In this document: one piece after another, positions 1 to 8,508 of the stretch
Position numbering within the stretch: the first letter of the stretch is position 1
Layout of the letters: each line of letters starts with the position of its first letter
From: Acaryochloris sp. CRU_2_0
GTDB lineage: Bacteria; Cyanobacteriota; Cyanobacteriia; Thermosynechococcales; Thermosynechococcaceae
Assembly: GCA_012034865.1 (NCBI GenBank)
Contig: JAAUOM010000039.1
Coordinates: 1-35,361, forward strand
Reading direction: 5' to 3'
Length of the DNA: 35,361 bases
The notes under the pieces: generated by a model
Databases searched by the model: none
What the model was told of the DNA's origin: nothing
The model's input: the letters and a program-made list of their open reading frames with translations, nothing else
Position numbers and translations under genes: made by a program

Positions 1-5
1 TCATC

Positions 6-1700
6 TTACCAAGTGACCTGGTTTTGCAATTGCTGAAGCAGTTTAGGGCCAACCCCTGGGACTTGATCTAAATCGGCTAAGGATCTAAAGGAACGTTGCT
101 GTCGGGCTTCGATGATCCGCTGGGCGAGTTGAGGGCCAATGCCGGGGAGGCTTTCTAGTTGTTGCTGACTGGCGGTGTTGAGGTTGATGGGTTGGGAGGG
201 GACAGAGGAGAGGGGGGGAGAAAAGGGTGGTGAGGCAGAGGGGAAAGGGGTAGTTGGGGTTAATTTAAGGGAAGGACACTGTTGCTGGTGTTGTTGAGCT
301 TTTCGGCGGAGAAAGGAGGGGAGTCCTAAACGGCTGTTGGCGTATAACCGTTCAAATTCTCGTTGGTAGTGGGCAGCAATTTGGGGGTGTTGCAGGACGA
401 GGAGGGTTTCGTCGTTCAATTGGTTGGCTGCTGTGGACCAGTTATGAGAGCCCATAATCACGGTGCGCTGATCGATGACACCATATTTGTGGTGGAGCAG
501 ATCGCCGGGGGGGAGTTGAGGGATGCCAGCGGTTTTTAGGGGTGGCGACCACGCCTGATTGTTGGCTTCTGGACGGCAGGTGAAGGTTTTACCTTGAGAG
601 GAACTGAGGACAATGCCCAGCATGTCTAGAATTTCACTATAGCTTTGATAGGCAAAGTGAGGATCGACGAGTACTCGCAGGTTGACCCCTTGTTGATGCT
701 GGGTGTTGAGTTGATTGACGATCTGCTGCTCGGAAAACACAAATAGAGCCAGATTAATCTCTTGTTTGGCCTGAGCTAGGATTTGAGCAATCAGGCCGTT
801 GGTACTGTCTTGCCAGGGAATAGAGGTAGAAGCGGGGGAGAATTTAACCCAGACAGTTACATCTGCGATTTTGAATTTTTGGGCAAGCCGTCCCGGTTTA
901 TTCACCCCGAATTGGCTGTCTGGCTGACCACCGGGGCCATCCCCCCAGAGAAAGTTGAATTCTTGGGTGAATAAGGTTGCCAGTTTCTGACTGTTAATGA
1001 CGACGAGGGAGTTGGCATTGCCGCGACTGTCGGGGGTGTCTAGATCGCCTTGAAGGTCGGATAGGGTAAAGTTAGCGGAGGTGACCAGGATGGTGCGGCC
1101 ATCAATGATCACAAATTTATGGTGCATCAAGCCACTGCCAACGGAGCTATCGGCACTGTCGTCTAGCCACGGGATGCCCGCGTTTCTGATGATTTGGAGG
1201 GCATCGAATTGATTGATTTCGTTGGCGCTGAGTTGACCGTTGCCATCACGATCCATGAGTCGGAAGTTTTCTTGGTAGCGATCGCGCTGATGCTCATCCA
1301 TCTGGGCAAATTCCTGAGCTGTCAAACTACTCCAAGGGCGGCTGTAGGTGTTTTCTAGGACAAGTCGCACCTGCACCCCAGCTTGTTTGCGATCGCGCAA
1401 TGCCTGGGCAATCCGCGGAGAACGCAGCTCTTGAACAGCCACATCAACCCTTGAGCGAGCAGCTTGGATTTGGCGAACAATAATAGACTCTAAATCATCG
1501 CCGGGGCGGGTTTGCTGCCGATAAGGTTCGGTAAAGGTAGCGGCCAGATTCTGGTTCATATAGACCTGAATCTGGCGATGTTGAGGGAGGGGTTCTAGGG
1601 CGTGAACGGAAAGGTGCGCTCGCTGGCAACGATTAATGCCAATCCCCACAGCAGCTAACAGCACTGTCGAGGCCAATCCCAGTTGCCACCATCGCTGCAT
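6..1700 (-). CDS. Phospholipase D-like protein with EF-hand and C-terminal ComEA-type helix-hairpin-helix
   Basis: Protein of 564 residues. An N-terminal hydrophobic segment (about residues 8-24) suggests a signal anchor or export. Two HxKx4D (HKD) motifs are present: H193/K195/D200 and H403/K405/D410, each followed by the S-N or S-H-N-W tail typical of the PLD superfamily, so both halves of the active site are there. A canonical 12-residue EF-hand loop (D150, D152, N154, Q156, E161) is inserted before the first HKD motif. A Pro/Ser-rich linker (480-503) leads to a ComEA-like double HhH domain (505-564, with LPGIGP and VPGVGP hairpins) that normally binds DNA. The family knowledge suggests a calcium-responsive extracytoplasmic nuclease or phospholipase, perhaps acting on DNA; the substrate is an inference. 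ATG start; the gene is complete and ends 8 bases from the window edge. It lies 10 bases downstream of the SYLF gene on the same strand. Confidence 0.85.
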   Translation of the reverse strand: MQRWWQLGLASTVLLAAVGIGINRCQRAHLSVHALEPLPQHRQIQVYMNQNLAATFTEPYRQQTRPGDDLESIIVRQIQAARSRVDVAVQELRSPRIAQALRDRKQAGVQVRLVLENTYSRPWSSLTAQEFAQMDEHQRDRYQENFRLMDRDGNGQLSANEINQFDALQIIRNAGIPWLDDSADSSVGSGLMHHKFVIIDGRTILVTSANFTLSDLQGDLDTPDSRGNANSLVVINSQKLATLFTQEFNFLWGDGPGGQPDSQFGVNKPGRLAQKFKIADVTVWVKFSPASTSIPWQDSTNGLIAQILAQAKQEINLALFVFSEQQIVNQLNTQHQQGVNLRVLVDPHFAYQSYSEILDMLGIVLSSSQGKTFTCRPEANNQAWSPPLKTAGIPQLPPGDLLHHKYGVIDQRTVIMGSHNWSTAANQLNDETLLVLQHPQIAAHYQREFERLYANSRLGLPSFLRRKAQQHQQQCPSLKLTPTTPFPSASPPFSPPLSSVPSQPINLNTASQQQLESLPGIGPQLAQRIIEARQQRSFRSLADLDQVPGVGPKLLQQLQNQVTW

Positions 1701-1710
1701 AGATGTAGAT

Positions 1711-2433
1711 CTAGAAACGACTGAAGGTTCCAGTTTCTGATTCCTCTAAAACTTGGCGCAGAGAATCCACCACCACTGGTGCTTCTAAGTCTGGATCTCT
1801 AAAAATCCGACGAGGAGTAATAGACAGGCCATATAAATCTCGGTTTTTGCCCTGATTAAAACCCAGTTTTGACCCATCAATGCTGACACCCCCGAACAGG
1901 CCACTACTGCGGGCATAGGTCAAAATTGGAGATTTGCTATAATCTTCCGTTGGGTCAATGGCGGTGGAGCCTACCGGACCTGCCGTTCCTGTGACACTAC
2001 CGCCAATCTCAAAAGAGCTAGACATCACTTCATTGACGGTATCGCGGTTGGGAAATACCAACACGATATCACTGGATTTTGCCCCAATCTGTAAGCCAAA
2101 ACTGCCCCCGGTGATATTAATAAAGGCCGGATTACTCCAAGTGCCATCTTCTTGCCGTAGCATCATCACCCCTGTCCCCCGGCGACCCCCAAAGAAAAAG
2201 CCCGCTTGAATGACCCCAGGGAAAATGGCGATGCCTTGGCTTTGCTCCAACAAATCTGAGGGAATTTGGGTTTTGGGATCACTGAGAATCTCTTCTAAAA
2301 CATTCTGAGCCGAATGAATAATTTTTTCGGCGTTTGCTTGCTTTTGCACATCCGTTGCCGCCATTGTCGGCATACTGGTGGTGACCACAAGCACTGCTGT
2401 CACTGGCAACACAGTCATAGACTTGAAGTTCAT
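1711..2433 (-). CDS. Exported SYLF-domain (Ysc84-like) lipid-binding protein
   Basis: About 240 residues. I chose the ATG at 2433 because GGGAGGG lies just upstream and the protein then opens with a signal peptide (MNFKSMTVLPVTAVLVV...MAATD); a longer in-frame reading to 2505 would bury the signal. The body carries the SYLF pattern: PGVIQAGFFFGGRRGTGVM, then a Gly-rich GGSFGLQIGAKSSD stretch, the VFPNRDTVNEVMSSSFEIG segment and a C-terminal YGLSITPRRI. Known SYLF proteins bind phosphoinositides in eukaryotes; bacterial exported members are common and of unknown role. It probably sits in the periplasm or at the envelope. It is transcribed toward the PLD-like gene with only a 10-base gap, so the two may share a transcript. 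Confidence 0.85.
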   Translation of the reverse strand: MNFKSMTVLPVTAVLVVTTSMPTMAATDVQKQANAEKIIHSAQNVLEEILSDPKTQIPSDLLEQSQGIAIFPGVIQAGFFFGGRRGTGVMMLRQEDGTWSNPAFINITGGSFGLQIGAKSSDIVLVFPNRDTVNEVMSSSFEIGGSVTGTAGPVGSTAIDPTEDYSKSPILTYARSSGLFGGVSIDGSKLGFNQGKNRDLYGLSITPRRIFRDPDLEAPVVVDSLRQVLEESETGTFSRF

Positions 2434-2686
2434 TACTATCCCTCCCCAAACAGGATGATCACAAGGGCTTAAGACTACGAGTTTGCTGGAAAGTTTCAAC
2501 CCCACCTAGTGGCACAAGACTAGCCTGGGGCTGAGATGCAAATGAGATCTCATCCTCGAATTTCTAGCTTTTGAATAGCATCCAAATCTAAAAATGGCAA
2601 GATAATTGAGATGAAACTTGTTATTGACTCAGGTTGCCACGCCTTAGTCTTCCCTGCTAGCGGACGCCTACCCTCCTCTCAACCCT

Positions 2687-4600
2687 ATGCTCATTCTCTG
2701 CAAAAAACAGTATTTCAGTCGATGGCTGAGATTCACTCTTTTACTGGTGATGGTTGGTTTAGGGTGGGGACTCCTCCATCAGCCTCCAGTAAGTCGCTCC
2801 GTTCCCAACAACGACCCTCAACCCCAAAATGCCTGGATGGCTCCTAGAAATACTCCTTCTTTATTCACATCTCCCTCTCCCTCTCCCTCTCCCTACTACC
2901 GTCCCGTTGGCGAGTGGGTGGGACGGCTGATTCTGCCACCTCCATCCCCAGACCTAACGGATTGGGTATGGTTTGAGATTCACCATAGCCCGATCCCCAG
3001 TTTGGTTGGCCAACGACTGCGTTTACAGTGGCAAGATCAGCCTCAAGTGCAAGCCTATGTGCAAGCAGTGCAGCGAGATATCAGCTTATCCAATGAAGCC
3101 CATCAGAGTCTCAAACGCGGGAATATCCATCCGGTTCGCTTAGATGGACGCCAGCAGGTTGGTCCCTTGCAATCCCTGGCTGGGGCTAGACCCACTGATG
3201 ACGTTTGGGTGTCCTTAAAACAGGTACGGGTCGTAACAGGTCTCAAACCTCGGCTGGAAATTATCGAAGATCCCGTGCAGGTGGCAGGTTCCCAGTATGG
3301 GCTTGTCAAAATTCTCGGTTCGTCGGTCAGCCGTCAATTCATTCCAGACCATTGTCCGGGTTCATCCCCCTGCCCCAGTGAATTGATGCGGGTTCGCCAT
3401 TATAATCCTGCGTCTCAAGGCTTTGATGGCCCCGAAGAGATTGTTCGTATCCCTCAAGATTTACCCAATTCAGCCGGGGGGTTTCAGTCTACCCCTCGGC
3501 AATTGGCCAGCTCACCTGCCGGTAGCGCTGGGTGGTATCTCTATGGGGAAGCAAATGCCCAAGGGCTGTTTGAGGTGAGTGCGATCGCACCTCGTGCCCT
3601 CTTCCAACTCCACCCCGATCAGCATTTGTTCGGTAAAAAGGCTGGACTCCACGCCTTTAAGCGCCAAATGTGGCAGCAAAGCCCCCGGCAAAAAGGTCAA
3701 TATCAACGAGTGTGGGTTGCTCCCAACCAGGAGAAACTCTCAGCAGCCTCAGAGCAGTGGCAAAGGCAGGATCAGGCGTTAGTCGTTCATTTATTCGGCG
3801 GCATTGGTGGCAACAAAGCCGAACCTAAAGCGGTCGTGGGCACTGTCACAGGACATTTTGCCTATGGTATAGCCACCGTAATCACCGACCCCTTTACGCA
3901 AGAACCCCAATTTGACCTGGAATATCAGCAGGTCTATTCCCATAACCCTGAAGGAATTATTGCTGGCCCCATCCATTGGGCAGAGTATATGGGGAACTTG
4001 CATCGGGGTTGGCTAGGCAGTCGGCCTGTCTTAGATGTGGTGATCCAATATGATGCCCTGACCCAACCCTATCAATTCGGAGCTATTGATCTCAATCCCC
4101 TGGCAGAATTGAAGAGTCAACTACAACTGATGGCCGCTCGCTACCGCAGTGGAGATGGCACCGGGTCTGCCCTCGTCACACCAGCCAAGTCTTGCGTTCA
4201 AGATGCCAGCCAAGCGGTCTATCAAACCATCAAACGGTTACAGCAGAAAATCCAGACCACGCCTGCTATTCAAACCTGGTTAGCCACCCATCCTAATCAT
4301 CCCCAAAGTCAGCGGTTTCAGCAACTCATCGCCTTGGGCAATGCCTTAGAACGGGAACTGGTACCACTGGGGATTGTCCGCAGTGATTGGCAACAAAATG
4401 CCCAAGTGGTTGCTGGCATTCGTGGGGATAAGGGGTTCACCCACACCGATACAGTGTGGACTCAGCTCCTAAGCTGGCGAACCCTGATCCCCAGAGTTGC
4501 CCATAATCAGGTGATCACGATTTTTTACAACAGGGCGCACCCCTATGGTTTCTACGCACAAACCAAGTGGGTGGCTGGGATCCTGATATTGCCCCCCTAG
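2687..4600 (+). CDS. Large protein of unknown function with one N-terminal membrane segment
   Basis: Not recognised by function. 637 residues: an N-terminal hydrophobic helix (about residues 14-30, LRFTLLLVMVGLGWGLL) followed by a Ser/Pro-rich linker with an SPSPSPSP run and a long soluble region of mixed composition, so most of it is probably extracytoplasmic. No catalytic motif stands out. No good ribosome-binding site precedes the ATG at 2687. The reading frame ends at TAG 4598-4600 directly after a run of six C, and the next gene overlaps it by 34 bases in another frame. Adding one C to that run would fuse the two into one roughly 840-residue protein with a membrane protease at its C-terminus. 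The gene may therefore be the N-terminal part of a broken or recoded CPBP-type protein. Confidence 0.6.
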   Translation: MLILCKKQYFSRWLRFTLLLVMVGLGWGLLHQPPVSRSVPNNDPQPQNAWMAPRNTPSLFTSPSPSPSPYYRPVGEWVGRLILPPPSPDLTDWVWFEIHHSPIPSLVGQRLRLQWQDQPQVQAYVQAVQRDISLSNEAHQSLKRGNIHPVRLDGRQQVGPLQSLAGARPTDDVWVSLKQVRVVTGLKPRLEIIEDPVQVAGSQYGLVKILGSSVSRQFIPDHCPGSSPCPSELMRVRHYNPASQGFDGPEEIVRIPQDLPNSAGGFQSTPRQLASSPAGSAGWYLYGEANAQGLFEVSAIAPRALFQLHPDQHLFGKKAGLHAFKRQMWQQSPRQKGQYQRVWVAPNQEKLSAASEQWQRQDQALVVHLFGGIGGNKAEPKAVVGTVTGHFAYGIATVITDPFTQEPQFDLEYQQVYSHNPEGIIAGPIHWAEYMGNLHRGWLGSRPVLDVVIQYDALTQPYQFGAIDLNPLAELKSQLQLMAARYRSGDGTGSALVTPAKSCVQDASQAVYQTIKRLQQKIQTTPAIQTWLATHPNHPQSQRFQQLIALGNALERELVPLGIVRSDWQQNAQVVAGIRGDKGFTHTDTVWTQLLSWRTLIPRVAHNQVITIFYNRAHPYGFYAQTKWVAGILILPP

Positions 4601-5205
4601 CACCTACAGAATTATTCGGCCAATGGCCTTTGGTATCCTTCTCATTTTCTCGCCTGATTGCGGGCACCACAACGTTGCCCACTCAATCAGGATGGGTTTG
4701 GTCTGGGGTAATTTTGATCCTTTACGGCCTGATCGCATGGCCTTGGGGCTATCAGCAAGGCTTCTTGTCTATGCCAAAATCCATCCCTGGCATTAGCCCT
4801 TCTACGCAATTGCGTCTGGTACTCAAGAGCTTGTTCATGCCTGCATTAATTGAAGAGTTCCTCTTTCGGTGCTTACTCCTTCCTCATCCCCAAGAAGGGG
4901 TATGGTGGCTCACCCAAGCAGCCTGGTCGGGGTTCAGTTTGCTCATCTTTGTCCTATACCATCCCCTCAATGCGCGAACGTTTTATAAAGCAGGGAACCC
5001 TACCTTTTTTAACCCTACCTTTTTAGCCTTGGCAGCCCTGCTGGGAGTTGCCTGTACCGTGACCTATCGTTTTACAGGTTCAATCTGGCCAGGAACTATC
5101 ATCCACTGGATCGTTGTGGTGATCTGGTTGTTGTGCTTAGGAGGGCTACAACGCTTACACCCCCCAACCATTAGTCATAGCACCAAGTATCAAAAGACCG
5201 ACTAG
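4567..5205 (+). CDS. CPBP-family (CAAX/Abi-type) intramembrane glutamic protease, possibly C-terminal part of the preceding gene
   Basis: 212 residues from a GTG start at 4567. The CPBP signature is visible: EE with the following FxxR in PALIEEFLFRCLLLP (motif 1), then a membrane helix with conserved His (FVLYHPL) and a last helix with IIHW. About five hydrophobic segments are present. The family cleaves or processes substrates inside membranes; cyanobacterial members have no firm roles. The first 40 residues are not membrane-like and no ribosome-binding site precedes the GTG, so independent initiation is doubtful. The 34-base overlap with the upstream gene and the six-C run at 4592-4597 make a single fused product likely. 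Its 3' end overlaps the convergent coiled-coil gene by 35 bases. Confidence 0.75.
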   Translation: MGGWDPDIAPLAPTELFGQWPLVSFSFSRLIAGTTTLPTQSGWVWSGVILILYGLIAWPWGYQQGFLSMPKSIPGISPSTQLRLVLKSLFMPALIEEFLFRCLLLPHPQEGVWWLTQAAWSGFSLLIFVLYHPLNARTFYKAGNPTFFNPTFLALAALLGVACTVTYRFTGSIWPGTIIHWIVVVIWLLCLGGLQRLHPPTISHSTKYQKTD

Positions 5206-5935
5206 ATCCCCCAGTTTGAGTCGGTCGTTGTGAGGGTCGCACGGGTCGGTGAAAAATGGATTGTTTAGGGGTTGTCAATGCCTTCGATAACTCTGCTTGA
5301 GATGCTTGAGGTGCTTGCGCTGCTTCAGCCTCTGTTTGCAGTGCCTGTAGTTGCCTTTGTAGACGATCATTCTCTTGGGCTAAGCGCACCGCATCTTTTT
5401 GCGTTTTCTCCAGTTTCGTTTTCAAAGAATCTGTTTGCTTCACCATACTCTCCAAGTGTTGCAGAGCCGTCTTCTGCTCTTCTAGCAGGGATTCTAATTG
5501 GGTCACTTTTTTTTGCAGGGATGTTTCTACCGTCTGGGCGGTTTGAAGATCTTTAGTCAACTCACTCACTTTCGTCTCTAAATCAGCTTTTGTGAGTTGG
5601 CTGCTTTTTGAACTGGGATGGGCGCTTTTCGGTAAGGCACTATTTGCCTGAGAGCGGGAATTTGCAGGGTTGGTCTTTGTTTTAGCTGTAGATCCTGCTT
5701 TTGTCGTTGTTGTCTGGGCTTTAGATGTGGCTGGAGTTGCTGTGGATTTCTCCTTTGCAGCGGTGGTTGCAGTGTTTTTAGCCGTAGAGGATTGGGTTGC
5801 AGATGCCCGTTTCTGCTTGGCAGGGGCATCTTGAGACGGCGTGGATTGAATCTTACTGTCGTCTTTTTGATTGGTGGGTGATGCTTTGCTGGCTTCTTCC
5901 CGTAGTAAATCTGACAAACTTTTCTTAGTGGTCAT
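5171..5935 (-). CDS. Coiled-coil partner of the ParA ATPase; candidate McdB-like carboxysome-positioning protein
   Basis: 254 residues in three parts. A short N-terminal motif (SLSDLLREEA) is followed by a low-complexity Ala/Thr/Ser/Lys region (about 20-110) that is probably disordered. A long Gln/Leu/Lys-rich coiled coil follows (about 115-205). The basic C-terminal tail ends in FDTWCYD, with a single Trp four residues from the end. The ATG overlaps the stop of the ParA gene by one base, so they are translationally coupled. Known McdB proteins are encoded next to the ParA-type McdA, have a disordered N-terminus, a Gln-rich coiled coil and a conserved Trp near the C-terminus; this matches in outline. 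It could instead be a generic ParB-like adaptor for another cargo. The identification as McdB is an inference. Confidence 0.6.
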   Translation of the reverse strand: MTTKKSLSDLLREEASKASPTNQKDDSKIQSTPSQDAPAKQKRASATQSSTAKNTATTAAKEKSTATPATSKAQTTTTKAGSTAKTKTNPANSRSQANSALPKSAHPSSKSSQLTKADLETKVSELTKDLQTAQTVETSLQKKVTQLESLLEEQKTALQHLESMVKQTDSLKTKLEKTQKDAVRLAQENDRLQRQLQALQTEAEAAQAPQASQAELSKALTTPKQSIFHRPVRPSQRPTQTGGSSRSFDTWCYD

Positions 5936-6645
5936 TAACTTTCCCAGTCTCGTTTAATTTCATCAACAACACGGCAATAATCTGCTTTTGCCTCTTTACT
6001 ATATTTCCCTTTCCATTGCGTGATAGGCTGACCTTCGAGAGCTGACCGCTCGTGAGCTTTATAACTACGCACGAAGGCATGAAATGCTGGAATCCCTAAC
6101 TCCATCAACGTATTTTGAGCATCTAATGCCTCTCTAAGACTGCGGGGGTCAACTCGCGTCAGCAAGACACGATGGGCAATGCCAGAAGGTTTCACTAGGG
6201 TGCGTACAGTTTCAATGAGAACAGCAATTTCCATTGGCGCTGGCGGTGTAGGCAGTACTAAGTAATCTACGACAGGAATCACCGCTTGCAAGATCTCTGA
6301 TTCCAATCCTGGTGGTGTATCTACCACAATTAAATTTTGCTGATTGGCGGTACGTAAATCTTTGATTTTCTGGACATTCGTACCGGATTGCACCTGAAAT
6401 TTCAGGGAATTTGTTTTGCGCTGGGTCCACCAAGTTGCCGATCCTTGCGGATCAGTATCAATGAGTAACACCTGACTGCTTTCTGCATAGACGGCAGCTA
6501 GATTGACAGCAGTTGTGGTTTTTCCCACGCCGCCTTTGCCGTTAAGAACCGCAACTATCTTCGTTTTGGGAGGTTGAGAGGGCAACTTGGGTACCGCTGA
6601 GAATTGCCAACTGAAAAAAGGAGATGGGTTTGCACAGGGCAACAT
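5935..6645 (-). CDS. ParA/MinD-family partition ATPase, candidate McdA (type with signature lysine)
   Basis: About 236 residues from the ATG at 6645; a longer TTG start at 6681 is possible but leaves its GGAGG inside the coding sequence. The deviant Walker A motif [14 protein letters not shown] carries both the signature and catalytic lysines; [14 protein letters not shown] is the Walker A' switch and [10 protein letters not shown] the Walker B region. The protein is thus a complete ATPase that should dimerise on ATP and bind DNA non-specifically. No ParB or parS is nearby, which disfavours plasmid or chromosome partition. The coupled downstream coiled-coil gene suggests cargo positioning as in McdAB (carboxysomes). 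It is transcribed away from a CmpR/CbbR-like LysR gene, which fits a carbon-fixation context but does not prove it. Confidence 0.85.
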   Translation of the reverse strand: MLPCANPSPFFSWQFSAVPKLPSQPPKTKIVAVLNGKGGVGKTTTAVNLAAVYAESSQVLLIDTDPQGSATWWTQRKTNSLKFQVQSGTNVQKIKDLRTANQQNLIVVDTPPGLESEILQAVIPVVDYLVLPTPPAPMEIAVLIETVRTLVKPSGIAHRVLLTRVDPRSLREALDAQNTLMELGIPAFHAFVRSYKAHERSALEGQPITQWKGKYSKEAKADYCRVVDEIKRDWES

Positions 6646-6752
6646 CCTCCTGGGAAGACTATACCGCTTTATTGCCTCCAAATGGCCATCGGCGACCCGT
6701 TATTTATTGTTGTGATTTTCTCTCGTTATTACTGCTGTATAGAAGCAAGCTG

Positions 6753-6770
6753 AATAGATGTTAATCTATT
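6753..6770. promoter_or_regulatory. Inverted repeat in the parA-lysR divergent promoter region, candidate LysR operator
   Basis: AATAGAT-GTTA-ATCTATT is a perfect 7-bp inverted repeat in an AT-rich 180-bp divergent intergenic region, 56 bp before the LysR ATG. LysR regulators commonly bind such dyads between themselves and a divergent target. A second small dyad (TATAG-T-CTATA) follows downstream. Binding is inferred only. Confidence 0.4.
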
Positions 6771-6826
6771 ACAATGGAATTAAGCAACGATTATAGTCTA
6801 TATACATATCTTCCGGTGCGATCGCC

Positions 6827-7741
6827 ATGCAACCGACCCTCCATCAACTCAAAGTCTTTGAAACCGCTGCCCGCCATCGCAGCTTTACGCGTGCCGCTGA
6901 AGAATTGTACCTGACTCAGCCCACGGTCTCTATTCAAATTAAGCAGCTTTCTAAAGCCGTCGGCTTCCCTTTATTTGAAAAATTAGGCAAACAATTGTAT
7001 CTGACGGAGGTAGGCAATCACCTATTTTCAACCTGTCAGGCCATTTTTGGAGAACTTGACCAATTTGAAATGATGGTCACTGACTTGCAAGGGATGACCC
7101 AAGGCAAGTTACATTTAGGCACCGTAACCACTTGCAAATACTTTGTGCCCCGCCTCCTGGGTGCCTTTTGTGAGCAATATCCCGGCATCGATATTTCCCT
7201 CAAGATTACTAACCATTCGCAACTAGAAAAACGGATGTTAGAGAATCTAGATGATTTATACATTCTCAGCCATATCCCCCCTGGTCTTGATCTAGAAGTT
7301 CGCCCCGTCCTCAAAAATCCGTTAGTGGTCATTGCCCCTGCCAACCATCCTTTAGTGGGGGAAAAAAATCTACCTATTTCAGCCTTGAATCATGAGCGCT
7401 TTATTATGCGCGAACCTGGATCGGGGACTCGTAATGCTGTACAAGGTTTATTCCATCAATATCAAGTTAACGTTCAGATCAAACTAGACCTAGGTAGTAA
7501 TGAAGCGATTAAACAAGCGATCGCAGGCGGATTAGGCATTTCTGTGCTGTCTCGTCATTCCCTCAATGGCAGAGAATACACCGATTTAGCCATTCTAGAT
7601 GTTGAGCACTTCCCCATTGAACAACAGTGGTTCGTTGCTCATTTGGCAGGTAAACATCTTTCTGTCGTAGCAGAAACCTTCCTAGACTACTTGTTAATGA
7701 TGACGGATCAAGCGGATATGCCTTGGAAAAGTTTCCAATGA
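6827..7741 (+). CDS. LysR-family transcriptional regulator of the CmpR/CbbR (RbcR) type
   Basis: 304 residues, the usual length of the family. The N-terminal winged helix-turn-helix (about 1-65) reads LHQLKVFETAARHRSFTRAAEELYLTQPTVSIQIKQL, and the C-terminal periplasmic-binding-like domain includes TTCKYFVPRLLGAFCEQYPGI and EPGSGTRNAVQ, which resemble the CmpR/CbbR/RbcR group. Known members control bicarbonate uptake, Rubisco or photorespiratory genes in response to carbon metabolites. Which of these it is cannot be settled from sequence alone. It starts with ATG at 6827 and is divergent from the ParA-type gene, with an inverted repeat between them. A hairpin terminator follows. Confidence 0.88.
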   Translation: MQPTLHQLKVFETAARHRSFTRAAEELYLTQPTVSIQIKQLSKAVGFPLFEKLGKQLYLTEVGNHLFSTCQAIFGELDQFEMMVTDLQGMTQGKLHLGTVTTCKYFVPRLLGAFCEQYPGIDISLKITNHSQLEKRMLENLDDLYILSHIPPGLDLEVRPVLKNPLVVIAPANHPLVGEKNLPISALNHERFIMREPGSGTRNAVQGLFHQYQVNVQIKLDLGSNEAIKQAIAGGLGISVLSRHSLNGREYTDLAILDVEHFPIEQQWFVAHLAGKHLSVVAETFLDYLLMMTDQADMPWKSFQ

Positions 7742-7768
7742 TGCCTATGCTCTGCCCTAATTTTGGGT

Positions 7769-7813
7769 AGGCCATGCAACCCAGCACCGGACTTCGGCCT
7801 GTTGGCCTTTTTA
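7769..7813 (+). terminator. Hairpin terminator after the LysR gene
   Basis: Arms AGGCCA (7769-7774) and TGGCCT (7803-7808) enclose partly paired inner segments (AAC/GTT and CCG/CGG) and are followed by a T run. It ends at the stop codon of convergent trmB, so it probably serves the LysR transcript. Confidence 0.55.
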
Positions 7814-8440
7814 GCCACGCTTATGAAACCAACAGCGATAGACGGGCAAACCTTGTTCCAAGGTCAGTCGCTCTCGCTCGGTGGCGACGGGTAGAGGATT
7901 CTGCGTGAGCCAGCCATCCGTCGGCTCCATTTGCTCAAAGGCAGGATGTTCGGCGATGCGATCGCGTATTTCCACGGCCACCGCCAAAATATCTGACTGG
8001 ATAAACACAAACCCCCCCGATCGGACACAAATGGCTAAATCCTGGACTAATTGGGGCTGCACTACCCGCCGTTTTTGATGTCTTCGCTTAAACCAGGGAT
8101 CGGGAAATTGAATCATTACCCCTTGCACGGTACTTGGGCTTACCAGGGAAGATAAGGCGGTATTGATATTCGCAAACAGATAGTGGAGATTACCCAGATG
8201 CAACGGGTCACGCTCCTGATTGGCCGCTTCCACGAGGACTTGTCGAATTTCTATGCCTAAAAAGTTGTGGTGGGGCTGGAACTGAGCCATCTCCAATAAA
8301 AACTGGCCTCTGGCACAACCAATATCTAAAAAGAGGGGTTGATTAGGGTTGATGTAGATAGCTGACCAGTTAAGGGCTGCGATCGCCCCCTGAAATTTTT
8401 GACTCAGGGGATTAACATGCTGACGGACTCTAACAGCCAT
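7811..8440 (-). CDS. trmB: tRNA (guanine-N7-)-methyltransferase TrmB
   Basis: 209 residues, normal for bacterial TrmB. The SAM-binding motif is FLDIGCARGQFLLEMA, followed by FLGIEIR, and the family signature FPDPWFKRRHQKRRVVQ is intact, as is the C-terminal TERERLTLEQGLPVYRCWF. The enzyme makes m7G46 in the variable loop of tRNAs. ATG at 8440. A tRNA-Arg gene lies about 70 bases upstream on the same strand, so the two could be co-transcribed, though each is probably independent. Confidence 0.95.
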   Translation of the reverse strand: MAVRVRQHVNPLSQKFQGAIAALNWSAIYINPNQPLFLDIGCARGQFLLEMAQFQPHHNFLGIEIRQVLVEAANQERDPLHLGNLHYLFANINTALSSLVSPSTVQGVMIQFPDPWFKRRHQKRRVVQPQLVQDLAICVRSGGFVFIQSDILAVAVEIRDRIAEHPAFEQMEPTDGWLTQNPLPVATERERLTLEQGLPVYRCWFHKRG

Positions 8441-8508
8441 AATGACTAGAATTCACGATTTGCAAACAATAATCAACTCCAGCAACATCCCTTGAGTTTC
8501 CACAAAAA

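Noticed and set aside
5935..6645. Plasmid partition system
   Set aside because: No replication gene, ParB or iterons nearby; neighbours are chromosomal housekeeping genes.
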